DNA of 46,540 nucleotides, taken from contig JAKVAO010000010.1 of the NCBI GenBank assembly GCA_022447685.1, positions 1 to 46,540 of the forward strand. Direction: 5' to 3'. This document shows, one piece after another, positions 34,774 to 43,902 of the stretch. How positions within the stretch are numbered: the first letter of the stretch is position 1; each line of letters opens with the position of its first letter. Source of the stretch: Candidatus Caenarcanales bacterium (GTDB lineage: Bacteria; Cyanobacteriota; Vampirovibrionia; LMEP-6097). Both the position numbers and the translations under genes were made by a program. Below the pieces are notes generated by a model. It saw nothing but the letters and a program-made list of their open reading frames with translations. It was not told the DNA's origin and did no database searches.

Positions 34774-37058
34774 CCAAAGTTGATGTTGAAGATGTCAGTG
34801 TCAGCTGGGTTAAAGAAAGCAAGTCCAGAGTTTCTTGCAAGTTTAAGTTCGGCATTGTTTAGTGTCGTATTTTCACGAATATCTAGATTAAGTCTTTCTT
34901 GAGCTATTTTAGTCTTAAGTTCTTCATTGATACCTAATGCAAGAGACAGTGCTTCACCATTTCCTGATTCTTTAATCACTTCAGCTATAGCTTCAGCGTC
35001 ACCACCTGCGATTTTTTCAGCGACATTTTTACTTACATTGTATTGAGCCATTATTTGTTTGACTTCTTGGTCTTTTACAGGAGCAGCTCCAGGACTTAGT
35101 GGTGATTCATTTATGCTTTCACTATGACCAGAGAAAATTGAGATTTTTCTTTGAAGTTCTTTTCTAGAACTACTTCTGCCCTCATAATTTAATGAAGATT
35201 GTTTATAGGCGTATATTTCCCTATCAATTGCTTTGTGGTACTCAACGTCGTATTTAAATTCGTTATTTTGAATTAGTTCTAGTTCTTCTGTGTCGAATTT
35301 GTATTTTGTTTGAAATATTTCTGAGTTAGGGTCTTCGCCGAAAAGTTCTGCTACTTCTTTGACTGAAACTTTTTTACCAAGTATTGTTTCTGCAGCTTTT
35401 ACATCTCCATATATTGTTTTTTTGATTTTTGTAGTACTTTCACGAAATCTAGTATTCTCAACTTCCTCCATTGCGTTTAAAGTCATAGCCCTTAATTCTG
35501 GTACTAAATCTTGAATGGATTCTAGATCATTTTCTTCTATAGCTTCTAAAAGTCTTGCATGTTTTTCTGGGTCGGTCTTTTCGTATTCTGCTAATTTTTC
35601 CTTAGTCTTTTCGATAGCTTGCTCTCTAATTTTAGGATCTTCTATTTGCTGCAAGAATGATTCATTGTTTTTTTCTTCTTCCCTTAACCTTTCAAGTTCC
35701 TTTTCTTGTGTATTAGTTCTATTTTCTATATCTTCAAGTTCATCTATTCTTTGTTGATTATTTTCTGACCGAGTTTCTACTCCCTTTCCCAAATCTTCAA
35801 CCAAAATTTCAGCAGCAGCTCTATTTAAGTCCTCCTCTCCTCGCTGAACTCTATTGATGCTCCCAGTTCCTTCTAGTTTTTCATAGGATTTTTCTTTTAT
35901 CTGCGCGTATTCATTTGAGGAAGTCAGCGCTTCTAATTTTACTCTTTGTTTTTCAAAGTTTTCAAAGTCTTTTAGGTATTGTTCTTGCTCTGGGCTTGGA
36001 TTGGGTGAAAGAAAGTTTATACCTTCAGGGGGATTCTCCATTCTTTCCCTTAACTTAGAGTACTCTTGCATTGCTTGTTTTGCTTCTTCTGATGCTTGAT
36101 TTCCATATAAGTAACCTTGTGCAATTAAAAGGCTTTCAGTATCATAGTTAATTTCTTCAGGCACTTCAAACTTATATGAATCATTCAAACTCAAACCCAA
36201 CTTGCCATTATCAATAGTGCTAGTTCCACCTTCACCTTCTGCATGAAAAGCTTGCGTCGCGAATTGATTCCAGACATCAGCAGATTGCACCATTGCTGTT
36301 TTCCCAGAGACTTTATCCCATAACTTAGTTGCTTTTTCTGCATACTCAGGATTTTCATTAAGCATCTTCAACTGTTCATCAGACGCCATTGTGAAAAACT
36401 CTTTCATCTTATCCTGATAGACATCCGCAAACCTACCAGTACCGTATTCATTGGTTTTTAAAGCTAGTAATTCGATGTTAGCTTGGTTCCACTTGTCTGG
36501 TGCTTCAAGGCTCATTAACCTTACATCATCATAAGTTTCATAACTAGCATTTTCCCAATCAATATTTTCAGCGTTAATCACTGGAAATAAGCTATCTTCA
36601 TCTACCTGAGTATTAAAATCAAAAGAATCTTGCATAAATTCCATGGTGTTAATATCATCAGAATTTGACACGAACTTATCTTCTATCTTGGGGTAATTAT
36701 TTGTTTTAGCAGATTGCTGCTCTTCTTTCTTAGCTTCTAAATTCTTATTCAGTTCATCTTTTTTGTTAGCAGCTCCTGTTTCTGGAAGTTTATTTGTATC
36801 ATCTTCTGTACTGAAAGGGTCAGAATCTTCTTCTGGGTCTGTCTTATTATCGCCCAAATCTTTTTCATCTTCACCAAATATATCTTCAAATGTCTCTGGT
36901 TCTAAAAAACCTGTTTCTTCGGCTTTTTCTTTAGTAGCATCTTCAAATTCAACAGGATCTTCATCAAATAAATCTGAGGCAACACCACCCCAATCAGGAG
37001 TTCCCCCAGCTCCATCGAAGATATTTAAATATAGCGACAGTCTATGCGGTCTTGGCAT
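34770..37058 (-). CDS. Large acidic coiled-coil protein of unknown function
   Basis: 762 residues, without signal peptide or membrane helices. The first 170 are very rich in Asp/Glu with Lys/Asn/Thr (disorder likely). From about 340 to 580 there are long charged helices with heptad character (EDIENRTNTQEKELERLREE; EKTKEKLAEYEKTDPEKHAR). The C-terminal part is helical (NVAEKIAGGDAEAIAEVIKE), ending DTDIFNINFG. No family recognised. It converges on secD with a 4-base overlap and is divergent from the DUF3326 gene. Two other orphan proteins nearby are also hydrophilic and helical. It may be structural or secreted, but nothing settles this. Confidence 0.7.
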   Translation of the reverse strand: MPRPHRLSLYLNIFDGAGGTPDWGGVASDLFDEDPVEFEDATKEKAEETGFLEPETFEDIFGEDEKDLGDNKTDPEEDSDPFSTEDDTNKLPETGAANKKDELNKNLEAKKEEQQSAKTNNYPKIEDKFVSNSDDINTMEFMQDSFDFNTQVDEDSLFPVINAENIDWENASYETYDDVRLMSLEAPDKWNQANIELLALKTNEYGTGRFADVYQDKMKEFFTMASDEQLKMLNENPEYAEKATKLWDKVSGKTAMVQSADVWNQFATQAFHAEGEGGTSTIDNGKLGLSLNDSYKFEVPEEINYDTESLLIAQGYLYGNQASEEAKQAMQEYSKLRERMENPPEGINFLSPNPSPEQEQYLKDFENFEKQRVKLEALTSSNEYAQIKEKSYEKLEGTGSINRVQRGEEDLNRAAAEILVEDLGKGVETRSENNQQRIDELEDIENRTNTQEKELERLREEEKNNESFLQQIEDPKIREQAIEKTKEKLAEYEKTDPEKHARLLEAIEENDLESIQDLVPELRAMTLNAMEEVENTRFRESTTKIKKTIYGDVKAAETILGKKVSVKEVAELFGEDPNSEIFQTKYKFDTEELELIQNNEFKYDVEYHKAIDREIYAYKQSSLNYEGRSSSRKELQRKISIFSGHSESINESPLSPGAAPVKDQEVKQIMAQYNVSKNVAEKIAGGDAEAIAEVIKESGNGEALSLALGINEELKTKIAQERLNLDIRENTTLNNAELKLARNSGLAFFNPADTDIFNINFG

Positions 37059-37170
37059 TCTACCCCACTTTTTCCCTTAACTATAAAATTATCTAAAAAT
37101 AGTTAAAAATCAGTTAGGAATTTATATTTTTAATACTTTAATGAAGCCTAAAGTTTAAAATAGTAAAAAT

Positions 37171-38244
37171 ATGCCAAGAATGTTCAGGAATATTAACGCA
37201 CTCATAGTCCCTACAGGAATAGGGGCGCAGATTGGTGGTTTTGCCGGAGATGCCACGCCAGCAGCGAAATTGCTTGCTAAAGCATCTGATGTTTTGATTA
37301 CTCACCCGAATGTCATTAATGCCGCTTTACTTACAGATATCCCAAAAAATGTCATAGTTTTGGAAGGGTATCTCATGGATAGATTTTTTGCAGACCAGAT
37401 TCTTCTTCGCCCGAATGTAAAACATAAAATAGCAGTGGTTATGGATTCAGGAGCTTCTGAGCGTGACAAGGAAACAACTGAAAACTGCTTAAATGCAGCA
37501 AAAAATGTTTATGGTTTGGATATTCTTGATGAAATTTTCTATACTGCTGATGCTGTGAACGCTAGCTTAGAGAATATGCCTGATCCAGATATTCTTTTGC
37601 ATGCTTGCAAACAGGCAGTAGATGCTGGAGCTACAGCTCTTGCTCTAGTAGTTAAGTTACCAGATCCTGAAAATCCAAAGCTCCTAGAGAAATACAATAA
37701 AGGGCAGGGCTTAGATCCAATAGGTGCAATAGAAGCCAAAATATCACATATGGTCTCTAGGCAATTTTTGCTTCCTTCAGCGCATGCACCGGTTTTTGAT
37801 ACTCCTTTTGAACATGAAGGCGTAGTCGCTCCTAGAGTAGCAGCGGAGCATCTGGGTAATACTTATCTAGCTTCAGTATTCAAATGTTTACAGCATTCAC
37901 CACTAATTATCCCAGCAGCCAGTGCACTTAAATTACTTCACTCTGACTATACAGACCCTGCTGCACTCAAACTTAAAGCCTCTGCTGAGGACATTAGAGT
38001 TAGTGACTTGTCTAACTTAGTTGTACCTTATGATTGTTGTAATGCAGTCCCAATGATTGAATCTTCAAATCATGAGATAGAATTACTCACAGTTTTGAAT
38101 AATCAGACTGTACTCGATGATCCAGCAGATTTCTACGCAATTCCTCATAGAGTTGTAAATAATTACCTGGAAGCTGCTGGCTATTTGCTTGCTAATACTA
38201 AGGATCAGGAGTATATAAACCCTAATTTATTTTACGAACACTAA
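37171..38244 (+). CDS. DUF3326 family protein
   Basis: 357 residues. It matches my memory of the DUF3326 family, widespread in Cyanobacteria: ALIVPTGIGAQIGGFAGDA (9-27), LITHPNVINAALL (42-54), VLEGYLMDRF (63-72) and LRPNVKHKIAVVMDSGA. No enzymatic role is established that I know of; the glycine-rich opening and the conserved THPN and EGY-x-MDRF motifs look catalytic or ligand-binding. Cytosolic, no signal peptide. It stands alone between two minus-strand orphan genes. A TAAAAT 9 bases before ATG may be its -10 box. Its presence supports cyanobacterial kinship. Confidence 0.78.
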   Translation: MPRMFRNINALIVPTGIGAQIGGFAGDATPAAKLLAKASDVLITHPNVINAALLTDIPKNVIVLEGYLMDRFFADQILLRPNVKHKIAVVMDSGASERDKETTENCLNAAKNVYGLDILDEIFYTADAVNASLENMPDPDILLHACKQAVDAGATALALVVKLPDPENPKLLEKYNKGQGLDPIGAIEAKISHMVSRQFLLPSAHAPVFDTPFEHEGVVAPRVAAEHLGNTYLASVFKCLQHSPLIIPAASALKLLHSDYTDPAALKLKASAEDIRVSDLSNLVVPYDCCNAVPMIESSNHEIELLTVLNNQTVLDDPADFYAIPHRVVNNYLEAAGYLLANTKDQEYINPNLFYEH

Positions 38245-38262
38245 AAGAGTGCTTCAGAAGGC

Positions 38263-39729
38263 TCAAGAAGTTAAATTATCCACATAGGCTTTTCCAGCAT
38301 CATAAAGTTCTGCTTTTTGATACCCCCTTAAGCTGTTAATTGGAAGGCTATAGTGGTCCATAAAAGCATTTATATTTTCACAATCTATTTTAGGGTTTTG
38401 TGATTCTTTTAACTTATTTGCAATCACTCTATAGATTAAATTCTTTTGAGCATGTGAGTTAAAGCTTGAAAGTTTTTCCACATCAATCTCGATATTATTT
38501 TTCCAGCTATTATAAAATTCATTGGAAATAATTTTATGATTTACTAACTTTACCAAAATTTTATTAAACTCTGCAATCATTGAAAATTTACCAGCTCCAG
38601 CTCTAATAAAATCTTGGCTGGCGTATTTTAATAAATGCAGTGTTTCTTTATCAATCAATTTATCTTTGAATAGTTCTTGAATTGCATCTTGGTATTTAAA
38701 GGAGCTTTTTTCACTCTTTTCAGGAGTTTTTATTGCATCTATTAAATTTGTCTCTGTTAAGCTAGGATTAGTCTGAACTAGAGCTGGGATAAATCTTTCC
38801 CTATAAAAAGCAGCTTTGGTTCTTAATATACTTTCTGAGCCTTCTTTTGCAAGTAATGACAAACTTTTATCCAAATCACCATGACTTATTGGATTGAAAC
38901 CATGTCTTTCAAGGCTAAGATTTAAGATATTCATCATAAGTGAATTGTTAATTTGTTGAAAGGGTGGTTGAAAAATAACGTCAGTATAGGACTTAGCAAG
39001 GCGTTGTAGGAAATCGTCTTGGTCTAAGTCAGTTTCTGAGACCAAATGGATAAAATTTTGAAACTTTTTTAAATATTTTTCTGATTTTTCTTTTAGTTCT
39101 GTGTCTGAGATATCTCTAGTCTTATATCTATAGAAATCACCTTCTTTTGGGCTTTGGAAGCTAAGACTATCTGTATTTGTTTTATAGTAATAGTTTTCCC
39201 CATCTATTCCTGAGCATGCAATCCTATGTAAGTCTTTTAGAAAGGCTTCTAAATTTTGTGTATCATAACCTTTAGCTATTCCCTCTTCTAAAGCAACTCT
39301 TAAAAATATTTGATTTTGCCAATACCTTTGTTCAGAAATATTTTTAAGCTTAGCCTCTTTATCACTTTTACATAGCTCACTTTGAGAATCTTTGATTTCT
39401 TCTAATGAAGTATGAGTGTTTTTTAGTATTTGTGGTTCATTTTGGAATCTGTTTCTAATAAGATCAACCCAGCCGATGTATTTATTTAAATCACAGGAAG
39501 AATCTGGATACATCACTTCTCTTATCATTTGATTATTTATATTTTGATAAGTGAAGTGAAGATCACTTCTTTGGCTAATTTGTTTATTTATAGTATCTTG
39601 GTTTAATTTGAAAACTTGTTTTGTATTGGTTTTGTTCTCAGGCGGTGCGAATAAATTTAAACTGCCTGGCAAAACATATACAGATGGAGGAGATTCCTTA
39701 TTTGATATTAAATTTTGCCCCAACTCCAT
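38263..39729 (-). CDS. Protein of unknown function (488 residues)
   Basis: Hydrophilic and mostly helical, without signal peptide or membrane segments. The N-terminal 45 residues are Pro/Asn/Ser rich (SPPSVYVLPGSLNLFAPPE). The rest has many Lys/Glu/Leu helices (KEKSEKYLKKFQNFIHLVSE; AGAGKFSMIAEFNKILVKLV). No motif I recognise. It has an excellent extended -10 box (TG-c-TATTAT) 6 bases before ATG and no SD sequence, so probably a leaderless single gene. It ends 18 bases from the DUF3326 stop. Confidence 0.65.
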   Translation of the reverse strand: MELGQNLISNKESPPSVYVLPGSLNLFAPPENKTNTKQVFKLNQDTINKQISQRSDLHFTYQNINNQMIREVMYPDSSCDLNKYIGWVDLIRNRFQNEPQILKNTHTSLEEIKDSQSELCKSDKEAKLKNISEQRYWQNQIFLRVALEEGIAKGYDTQNLEAFLKDLHRIACSGIDGENYYYKTNTDSLSFQSPKEGDFYRYKTRDISDTELKEKSEKYLKKFQNFIHLVSETDLDQDDFLQRLAKSYTDVIFQPPFQQINNSLMMNILNLSLERHGFNPISHGDLDKSLSLLAKEGSESILRTKAAFYRERFIPALVQTNPSLTETNLIDAIKTPEKSEKSSFKYQDAIQELFKDKLIDKETLHLLKYASQDFIRAGAGKFSMIAEFNKILVKLVNHKIISNEFYNSWKNNIEIDVEKLSSFNSHAQKNLIYRVIANKLKESQNPKIDCENINAFMDHYSLPINSLRGYQKAELYDAGKAYVDNLTS

Positions 39730-39744
39730 ATCAAGATAATAGCA
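39727..39744 (-). promoter_or_regulatory. Extended -10 TG-c-TATTAT before the 488-residue gene
   Basis: On the minus strand, TGcTATTAT (39744-39736) is followed by 6 bases and ATG at 39729. This is the best extended -10 in the window and places the transcription start at the start codon. Confidence 0.55.
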
Positions 39745-39779
39745 TAGGCTTTGTGGTGAAAGACTAAATTTATAATTGC

Positions 39780-40745
39780 TTACGCAGGAATCTTAACTTG
39801 CTTAGTTTTCTCAACCAAATCACTATCTAAAGATATTTGACCTGATTTAATAGATACGGCTTTCAGAGATTTACCTGTAAGTATCGCATCTACAGCAGTT
39901 GTCGCCATCTCGTGAGCCAGAACTCTATCTCTAGCTGATGGTCTACCACCACGTTGAATGTGACCAAGTATACAAACTCTAAATTCTGGATTATTCTCTT
40001 CTGTTGTAATAGCTTCTAGGTGAGGTTTAAGTATTTCTGCAAGCTGGTTCGCTCCACCAACTTCGTCACCTTCAGCAATGATAATAATATCGTGTCCTGT
40101 CTTTTTGATGGTTGCAACTATGGCATCAATATCTGTTTTGGTTTCAGGAATAGCAACATAAGTTGCACCTGAAGCAATACCTACTGCAAGTGCAATATCA
40201 CCGCAGTGTCTACCCATTACTTCGACAATGAAATGTCTACCATGGGCGTCTCCAGTATCTCTGAGCCTATCTATAGCTTCTACTGCAGTGTTTACAGCTG
40301 TATCAAAACCTATAGTAAAGTCTGTTCCTCTAATATCATTATCTATAGTTCCTGGCACGCCGATTACTTGCCCTTTCCAGACACCGTCTTCAGGGTTTGC
40401 AAAGCTATATAATCCAGCATAGCTACCATTACCACCACAGCAGATAAGTGCATCTATTTCTAGTGCCTCTAAATTTCTAGCAGCTTTCTCTCTACCTTCT
40501 AGGGTCATGAATTCTTTAGACCTAGCTGTCTTGAGCATAGTTCCACCTTTGTGGATAATGTCACAGACTGAATCAAATTCCATAGGGTAGATATCGTTGT
40601 TGATTAAACCTTTATAGCCTTCTTCGATTCCATAAACTTCAATCCCTTTCTCCAAGCCATAACGTACTGAGCCGCGAATAAAGGCGTTCATTCCAGGAGC
40701 GTCACCGCCACTGGTCATAATTGCAATTCTTTTGATTTGTTGCAT
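39780..40745 (-). CDS. pfkA: ATP-dependent 6-phosphofructokinase
   Basis: Phosphorylates fructose 6-phosphate, the committed step of glycolysis. MTSGGDAPGMNAFIRG (10-25) carries the ATP-binding GGD. CCGGNGSYAG near 101 is the nucleotide loop, PGTIDND near 130 holds the catalytic Asp, and VEVMGRHCGDIALA near 169 binds substrate. ILGHIQRGGRPSARDR near 260 completes the site. It is 321 residues, normal length. The glycine after GGDA and the GG-N/G-S nucleotide loop fit ATP use rather than PPi. A TAGAAT box lies 7 bases before ATG with no SD. It is 53 bases after the SLC13 gene end. Confidence 0.95.
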   Translation of the reverse strand: MQQIKRIAIMTSGGDAPGMNAFIRGSVRYGLEKGIEVYGIEEGYKGLINNDIYPMEFDSVCDIIHKGGTMLKTARSKEFMTLEGREKAARNLEALEIDALICCGGNGSYAGLYSFANPEDGVWKGQVIGVPGTIDNDIRGTDFTIGFDTAVNTAVEAIDRLRDTGDAHGRHFIVEVMGRHCGDIALAVGIASGATYVAIPETKTDIDAIVATIKKTGHDIIIIAEGDEVGGANQLAEILKPHLEAITTEENNPEFRVCILGHIQRGGRPSARDRVLAHEMATTAVDAILTGKSLKAVSIKSGQISLDSDLVEKTKQVKIPA

Positions 40746-40758
40746 GGTTTTTATTCTA
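40743..40758 (-). promoter_or_regulatory. -10 box TAGAAT before pfkA
   Basis: On the minus strand, TAGAAT (40758-40753) is followed by 7 bases and the ATG at 40745. No SD sequence is present. Confidence 0.4.
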
Positions 40759-40798
40759 TCAAATTAAAGTGACGTAATAATTTTCGTAGTGTAAATCA

Positions 40799-42160
40799 CT
40801 AATGAGACAAAAATATTTGGTAATAGGCAAGTAATAGAACTACTCCCAATATCGAGATGATAGGACCTGCTTTGAGCATTGATCTAGAAGGGATAATTCC
40901 AGTAGAGAAAACCATAGTATTAGGTGGTGTAGAGATAGGTAAGACCATAGCAAAAGAGGAAGAAATTGCAACAATAATCGCTAAATGTACTTGATTTACA
41001 CTCTGAAGATTGAGAGCAATTGGAATAAGTAAATTCGCGGCAACAGTGTTACTGATGAAACTTGATAGCAAGACTGAAATGATCGCAAAAACTATCATCA
41101 AGACAAAACCTTCATGAGCAAAAATATCTTGGGCAAGTAACCACTCTGCAAAGCCACTACTCTGTAAGCCTTTACCTAGAGCAAGTCCACCCCAGATTAA
41201 TATTAATATGTCCCAACTTAAGGTTTGTAAGTCGTGTTTATCGATAAAGCCAAAAAAGCTAAAATATGTTACCGCAAATAGCGCTATAACTGATTCTGGG
41301 ATTCCGTGTATACTCGAGCTGAGCCAGAGGAAAATTGTGATTAGTGAAATACTTAAAACTCCAACAGCTTCTTTTGGTAATCTTTCGGTTTTGATATTAA
41401 GTTTTACTTGATCTGTATGTGGTTTGAACATGAAGTATAGAACTAGGCTGGTGATCAAGATTATGACTAAGCTAAGTGGAATTAAGTAAAGTAGCCATTC
41501 GATGAACTTAACATTAGTTCCTTGATCAGCTAGCATACCTATAGCTATAGCGTTAGGCGGGCTTCCAATTGGGGTTGCAATACCACCAATGTTTGCGCCA
41601 AAGGCGATTGCGATAGCAAGTCCAACTTTGAAGGGATCATCTTTTTTAAAGGATGCCAAGAGTGGAGTTACTATCGAGAGCATCATTGCTGTAGTTGCTG
41701 TGTTGGAGAGCCACATAGAAAGGAAAGCGGTGGTGATGAGAAAGCCAAGTAGTATGAAATATGGTTTGGAGCCGAAGAGATTTATTAATTTAGAAGCTAT
41801 TTCTTTATCGATTTTATATTTTTTGAATACTGCTGCAAGTATAAAACCTCCCAGGAATAAGATGATTACCGGGCTTGCGAAGGGCGATAGATATATTTTG
41901 TAATTGCCAAAGAGGCTAGATTCGGTACTTGACAGGAAAAGAATTTCAAGGATTATAACTAATAGCGATGTTACATAGAGCGGAACTATTTCTAGTGCCC
42001 AGAGTAAACCTGCAAATATCGCTATAGCAAAACATTTCTTGGCTTCAAGAGGGCAGGATTCTGGAAGCAAAAAAGCTAGTAAAGCTGCAAAAACACTAAA
42101 AAGCAAATGTAAGCGTGAATTAGCTAAAATTTTTTTTAGACCAGACATATCAAATATCAT
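40799..42160 (-). CDS. SLC13/DASS family sodium-coupled anion transporter
   Basis: A 453-residue inner-membrane protein with about 11-12 hydrophobic helices that imports dicarboxylates, citrate or similar anions with sodium. Both SNT sodium-site motifs are present (LSNTATTAMMLSI and ISNTVAANLLIPIA). GSPPNAIAIGMLADQG follows the first. The family signature PISTPPNTMVFSTG is near the C-terminus, which supports a carboxylate rather than sulfate carrier. The ATG at 42160 and the in-frame ATG at 42148 lie inside a perfect 38-base palindrome. A TATGAT box 7 bases before 42148 favours the second. It is divergent from trmD. Confidence 0.92.
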   Translation of the reverse strand: MIFDMSGLKKILANSRLHLLFSVFAALLAFLLPESCPLEAKKCFAIAIFAGLLWALEIVPLYVTSLLVIILEILFLSSTESSLFGNYKIYLSPFASPVIILFLGGFILAAVFKKYKIDKEIASKLINLFGSKPYFILLGFLITTAFLSMWLSNTATTAMMLSIVTPLLASFKKDDPFKVGLAIAIAFGANIGGIATPIGSPPNAIAIGMLADQGTNVKFIEWLLYLIPLSLVIILITSLVLYFMFKPHTDQVKLNIKTERLPKEAVGVLSISLITIFLWLSSSIHGIPESVIALFAVTYFSFFGFIDKHDLQTLSWDILILIWGGLALGKGLQSSGFAEWLLAQDIFAHEGFVLMIVFAIISVLLSSFISNTVAANLLIPIALNLQSVNQVHLAIIVAISSSFAMVLPISTPPNTMVFSTGIIPSRSMLKAGPIISILGVVLLLAYYQIFLSH

Positions 42161-42179
42161 ATGATATTTGATATGTCTG
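42142..42179. repeat. Perfect 38-base palindrome at the SLC13 gene start
   Basis: Bases 42142-42160 are the exact inverted copy of 42161-42179, 19 bases each with no spacer. The left arm, read on the minus strand, is the first six codons of the transporter gene (MIFDMS). Each arm contributes to a TATGAT-like -10 box on its strand. It sits between divergent genes and could be an operator, a cruciform, or the product of a template-switch event. Confidence 0.9.
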
Positions 42180-42194
42180 ATTTTGTAACTTTCT

Positions 42195-43073
42195 ATGCGT
42201 TTTGATGTATTAAGCCTTTTCCCAGATATTATCGACTCCTATACCAAGGAGAGCATAGTTGCAAGCGCTATAGCTCAGTCTAAGATTGAGTTGAATACTT
42301 ATAACCCACGTGATTATAGTCAGGATAAACATAAAAAAGTCGATGATACTCCTTATGGCGGAGGTGCTGGAATGCTTCTACAGATTCAACCGTTTTTGGA
42401 CTGTTTTCTTGATCTTGCTGCTAAATCCAGCTCTGGTCTTGAAAAATTACAGTTGGAGGACTATTATCCAATATCCAATGAAGCTCTAAGCTTAAAGTCT
42501 GAGCTTTCTTTAAATTCTGTTCACCCTGAATCACGAGATTATGAAGTCATTATGTTCTCTCCTCGTGGGCAGCGTATGACTCAGGATTTGGTATATTCCT
42601 TAGCGAGTAAAAAACAATTAGTAATGATGTGTGGGCGCTATGAAGGTTTCGATGAAAGGCTGCGGAATATTGTAAGTTTGGATGTTTCACTTGGTGACTT
42701 TGTTTTGACTGGAGGTGAATTACCTGCGCTTACCCTTATAGATGTTGTTACTAGAGTGCTTCCCTCTGTACTGGGTGACGATCACAGTTCTGTCGCTGAA
42801 AGTTTTAACTCTGCTCTCGATATTTTGGAATTAGATCTGGCTGATTTTACTAAAGCCGAAAAAAAAGAATTGCTAGGGGACTTAGCGAAGTATGGGGTGA
42901 AAGATTTGGATGAATTGGCTTCAATTAAACTACTGGAATATCCTCATTTCACCAGACCTGCAAACTTTAGAGGCTACAAAGTGCCAGAGGTATTAAGTTC
43001 AGGGGATCATAAAAAAATTGCGATATGGAGGTTAAAAGAAGCGTTTAGGTTGACTTATATGCTTTACTTATAG
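42195..43073 (+). CDS. trmD: tRNA (guanine-N1)-methyltransferase
   Basis: Makes m1G37 in tRNAs, preventing frameshifts. MRFDVLSLFPDIIDSYT (1-17) opens the knotted SPOUT fold. The knot region has SPRGQRMTQDLVYSLASKKQ (about 118-137), CGRYEGFDERL and DVSLGDFVLTGGELPAL, all expected for AdoMet binding. It is 292 residues, about 40 more than E. coli, with the extra at about 84-115. It overlaps nothing; the next start (uppP) is one base after its stop, so the two are co-transcribed. Confidence 0.95.
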   Translation: MRFDVLSLFPDIIDSYTKESIVASAIAQSKIELNTYNPRDYSQDKHKKVDDTPYGGGAGMLLQIQPFLDCFLDLAAKSSSGLEKLQLEDYYPISNEALSLKSELSLNSVHPESRDYEVIMFSPRGQRMTQDLVYSLASKKQLVMMCGRYEGFDERLRNIVSLDVSLGDFVLTGGELPALTLIDVVTRVLPSVLGDDHSSVAESFNSALDILELDLADFTKAEKKELLGDLAKYGVKDLDELASIKLLEYPHFTRPANFRGYKVPEVLSSGDHKKIAIWRLKEAFRLTYMLYL

Positions 43074-43074
43074 A

Positions 43075-43896
43075 ATGGATTTATTTCAAATCTTTGTTCT
43101 TGGAATTGTTCAAGGGCTAACAGAGATGCTTCCTATTAGTAGTTCAGGGCACTTAGTACTTTTCCCAAAGTTACTTGGTTGGACTGATCCTGGGCTGAAT
43201 GTCGATGCTTTTTTGCATTTAGGAACTCTTGCTGCTATTTTGATATATTTCTGGAAAGACCTTTGGAACCTAGTTCTAAAGAAAGACCAAAGAATGATTT
43301 TGCTTTATATTGTTCTGGCAACATTGCCTGTGGTTTTGATAGGTTTTACTTGCAAGCATTATATAGAAACGTCTCAATTATTACGTTCTACTAAGTTTAT
43401 AAGTTTCACCTTGATCTTCGTTGCAATATTGATGTGGTTTTTTGATAGAAAGCTGGAGTCTCAATCTAATTTAGGCTTAGAGGCTCAGTCTGAAGATGAA
43501 ATCCAAACAATGTCTCTTATAAAAACTTTGTTTATTGGCTTTGCTCAGTGCTTTGCACTGCTCCCAGGAGTTTCTAGATCTGGTATCTGCGCTGTAGCTG
43601 GTATCGCTCAAGGGATGAGTCGTGAAGCTGCAATTCGCTTTGCTTTTCTACTTGGAAGTCCAGCTATAGCTGGTGCAGGCTTGCTTGCAACTAAAGATAT
43701 GCTGGAGAATTACATCAATAGTCCTGAAATATATAGTTTTAGTCACGATTTGCCAGCTTTGCTGGCTGGATTCATTAGTAGCTTTGTTTCAGGTTTATGG
43801 GCAATAGATTTTTTGATTAAGTTTCTAAATAAGAATACTTTTACTGTTTTTGTTGTTTATAGAATTTTACTTGGTTTAGTTGTTTTGTTTGTTTGA
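43075..43896 (+). CDS. uppP: Undecaprenyl-diphosphatase
   Basis: Recycles undecaprenyl diphosphate to the lipid carrier for peptidoglycan and O-antigen. GIVQGLTEMLPISSSGHLVL (11-30) holds the Glu-rich catalytic motif, and ALLPGVSRSG near 163-172 the second one with Ser-Arg. There are about eight membrane helices and 273 residues, the normal length. It begins one base after the trmD stop. With ispE and the glycosyltransferases it fits envelope building. Confidence 0.95.
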   Translation: MDLFQIFVLGIVQGLTEMLPISSSGHLVLFPKLLGWTDPGLNVDAFLHLGTLAAILIYFWKDLWNLVLKKDQRMILLYIVLATLPVVLIGFTCKHYIETSQLLRSTKFISFTLIFVAILMWFFDRKLESQSNLGLEAQSEDEIQTMSLIKTLFIGFAQCFALLPGVSRSGICAVAGIAQGMSREAAIRFAFLLGSPAIAGAGLLATKDMLENYINSPEIYSFSHDLPALLAGFISSFVSGLWAIDFLIKFLNKNTFTVFVVYRILLGLVVLFV

Positions 43897-43902
43897 AGTC
43901 TA

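Noticed and set aside
37056..37179. Both divergent genes at 37058 and 37171 begin ATGCCAAGA, like the two start-codon inverted repeats
   Set aside because: Only 9 bases match, the copies are 110 bases apart, and the codons after the third differ. Chance or common Met-Pro-Arg start.
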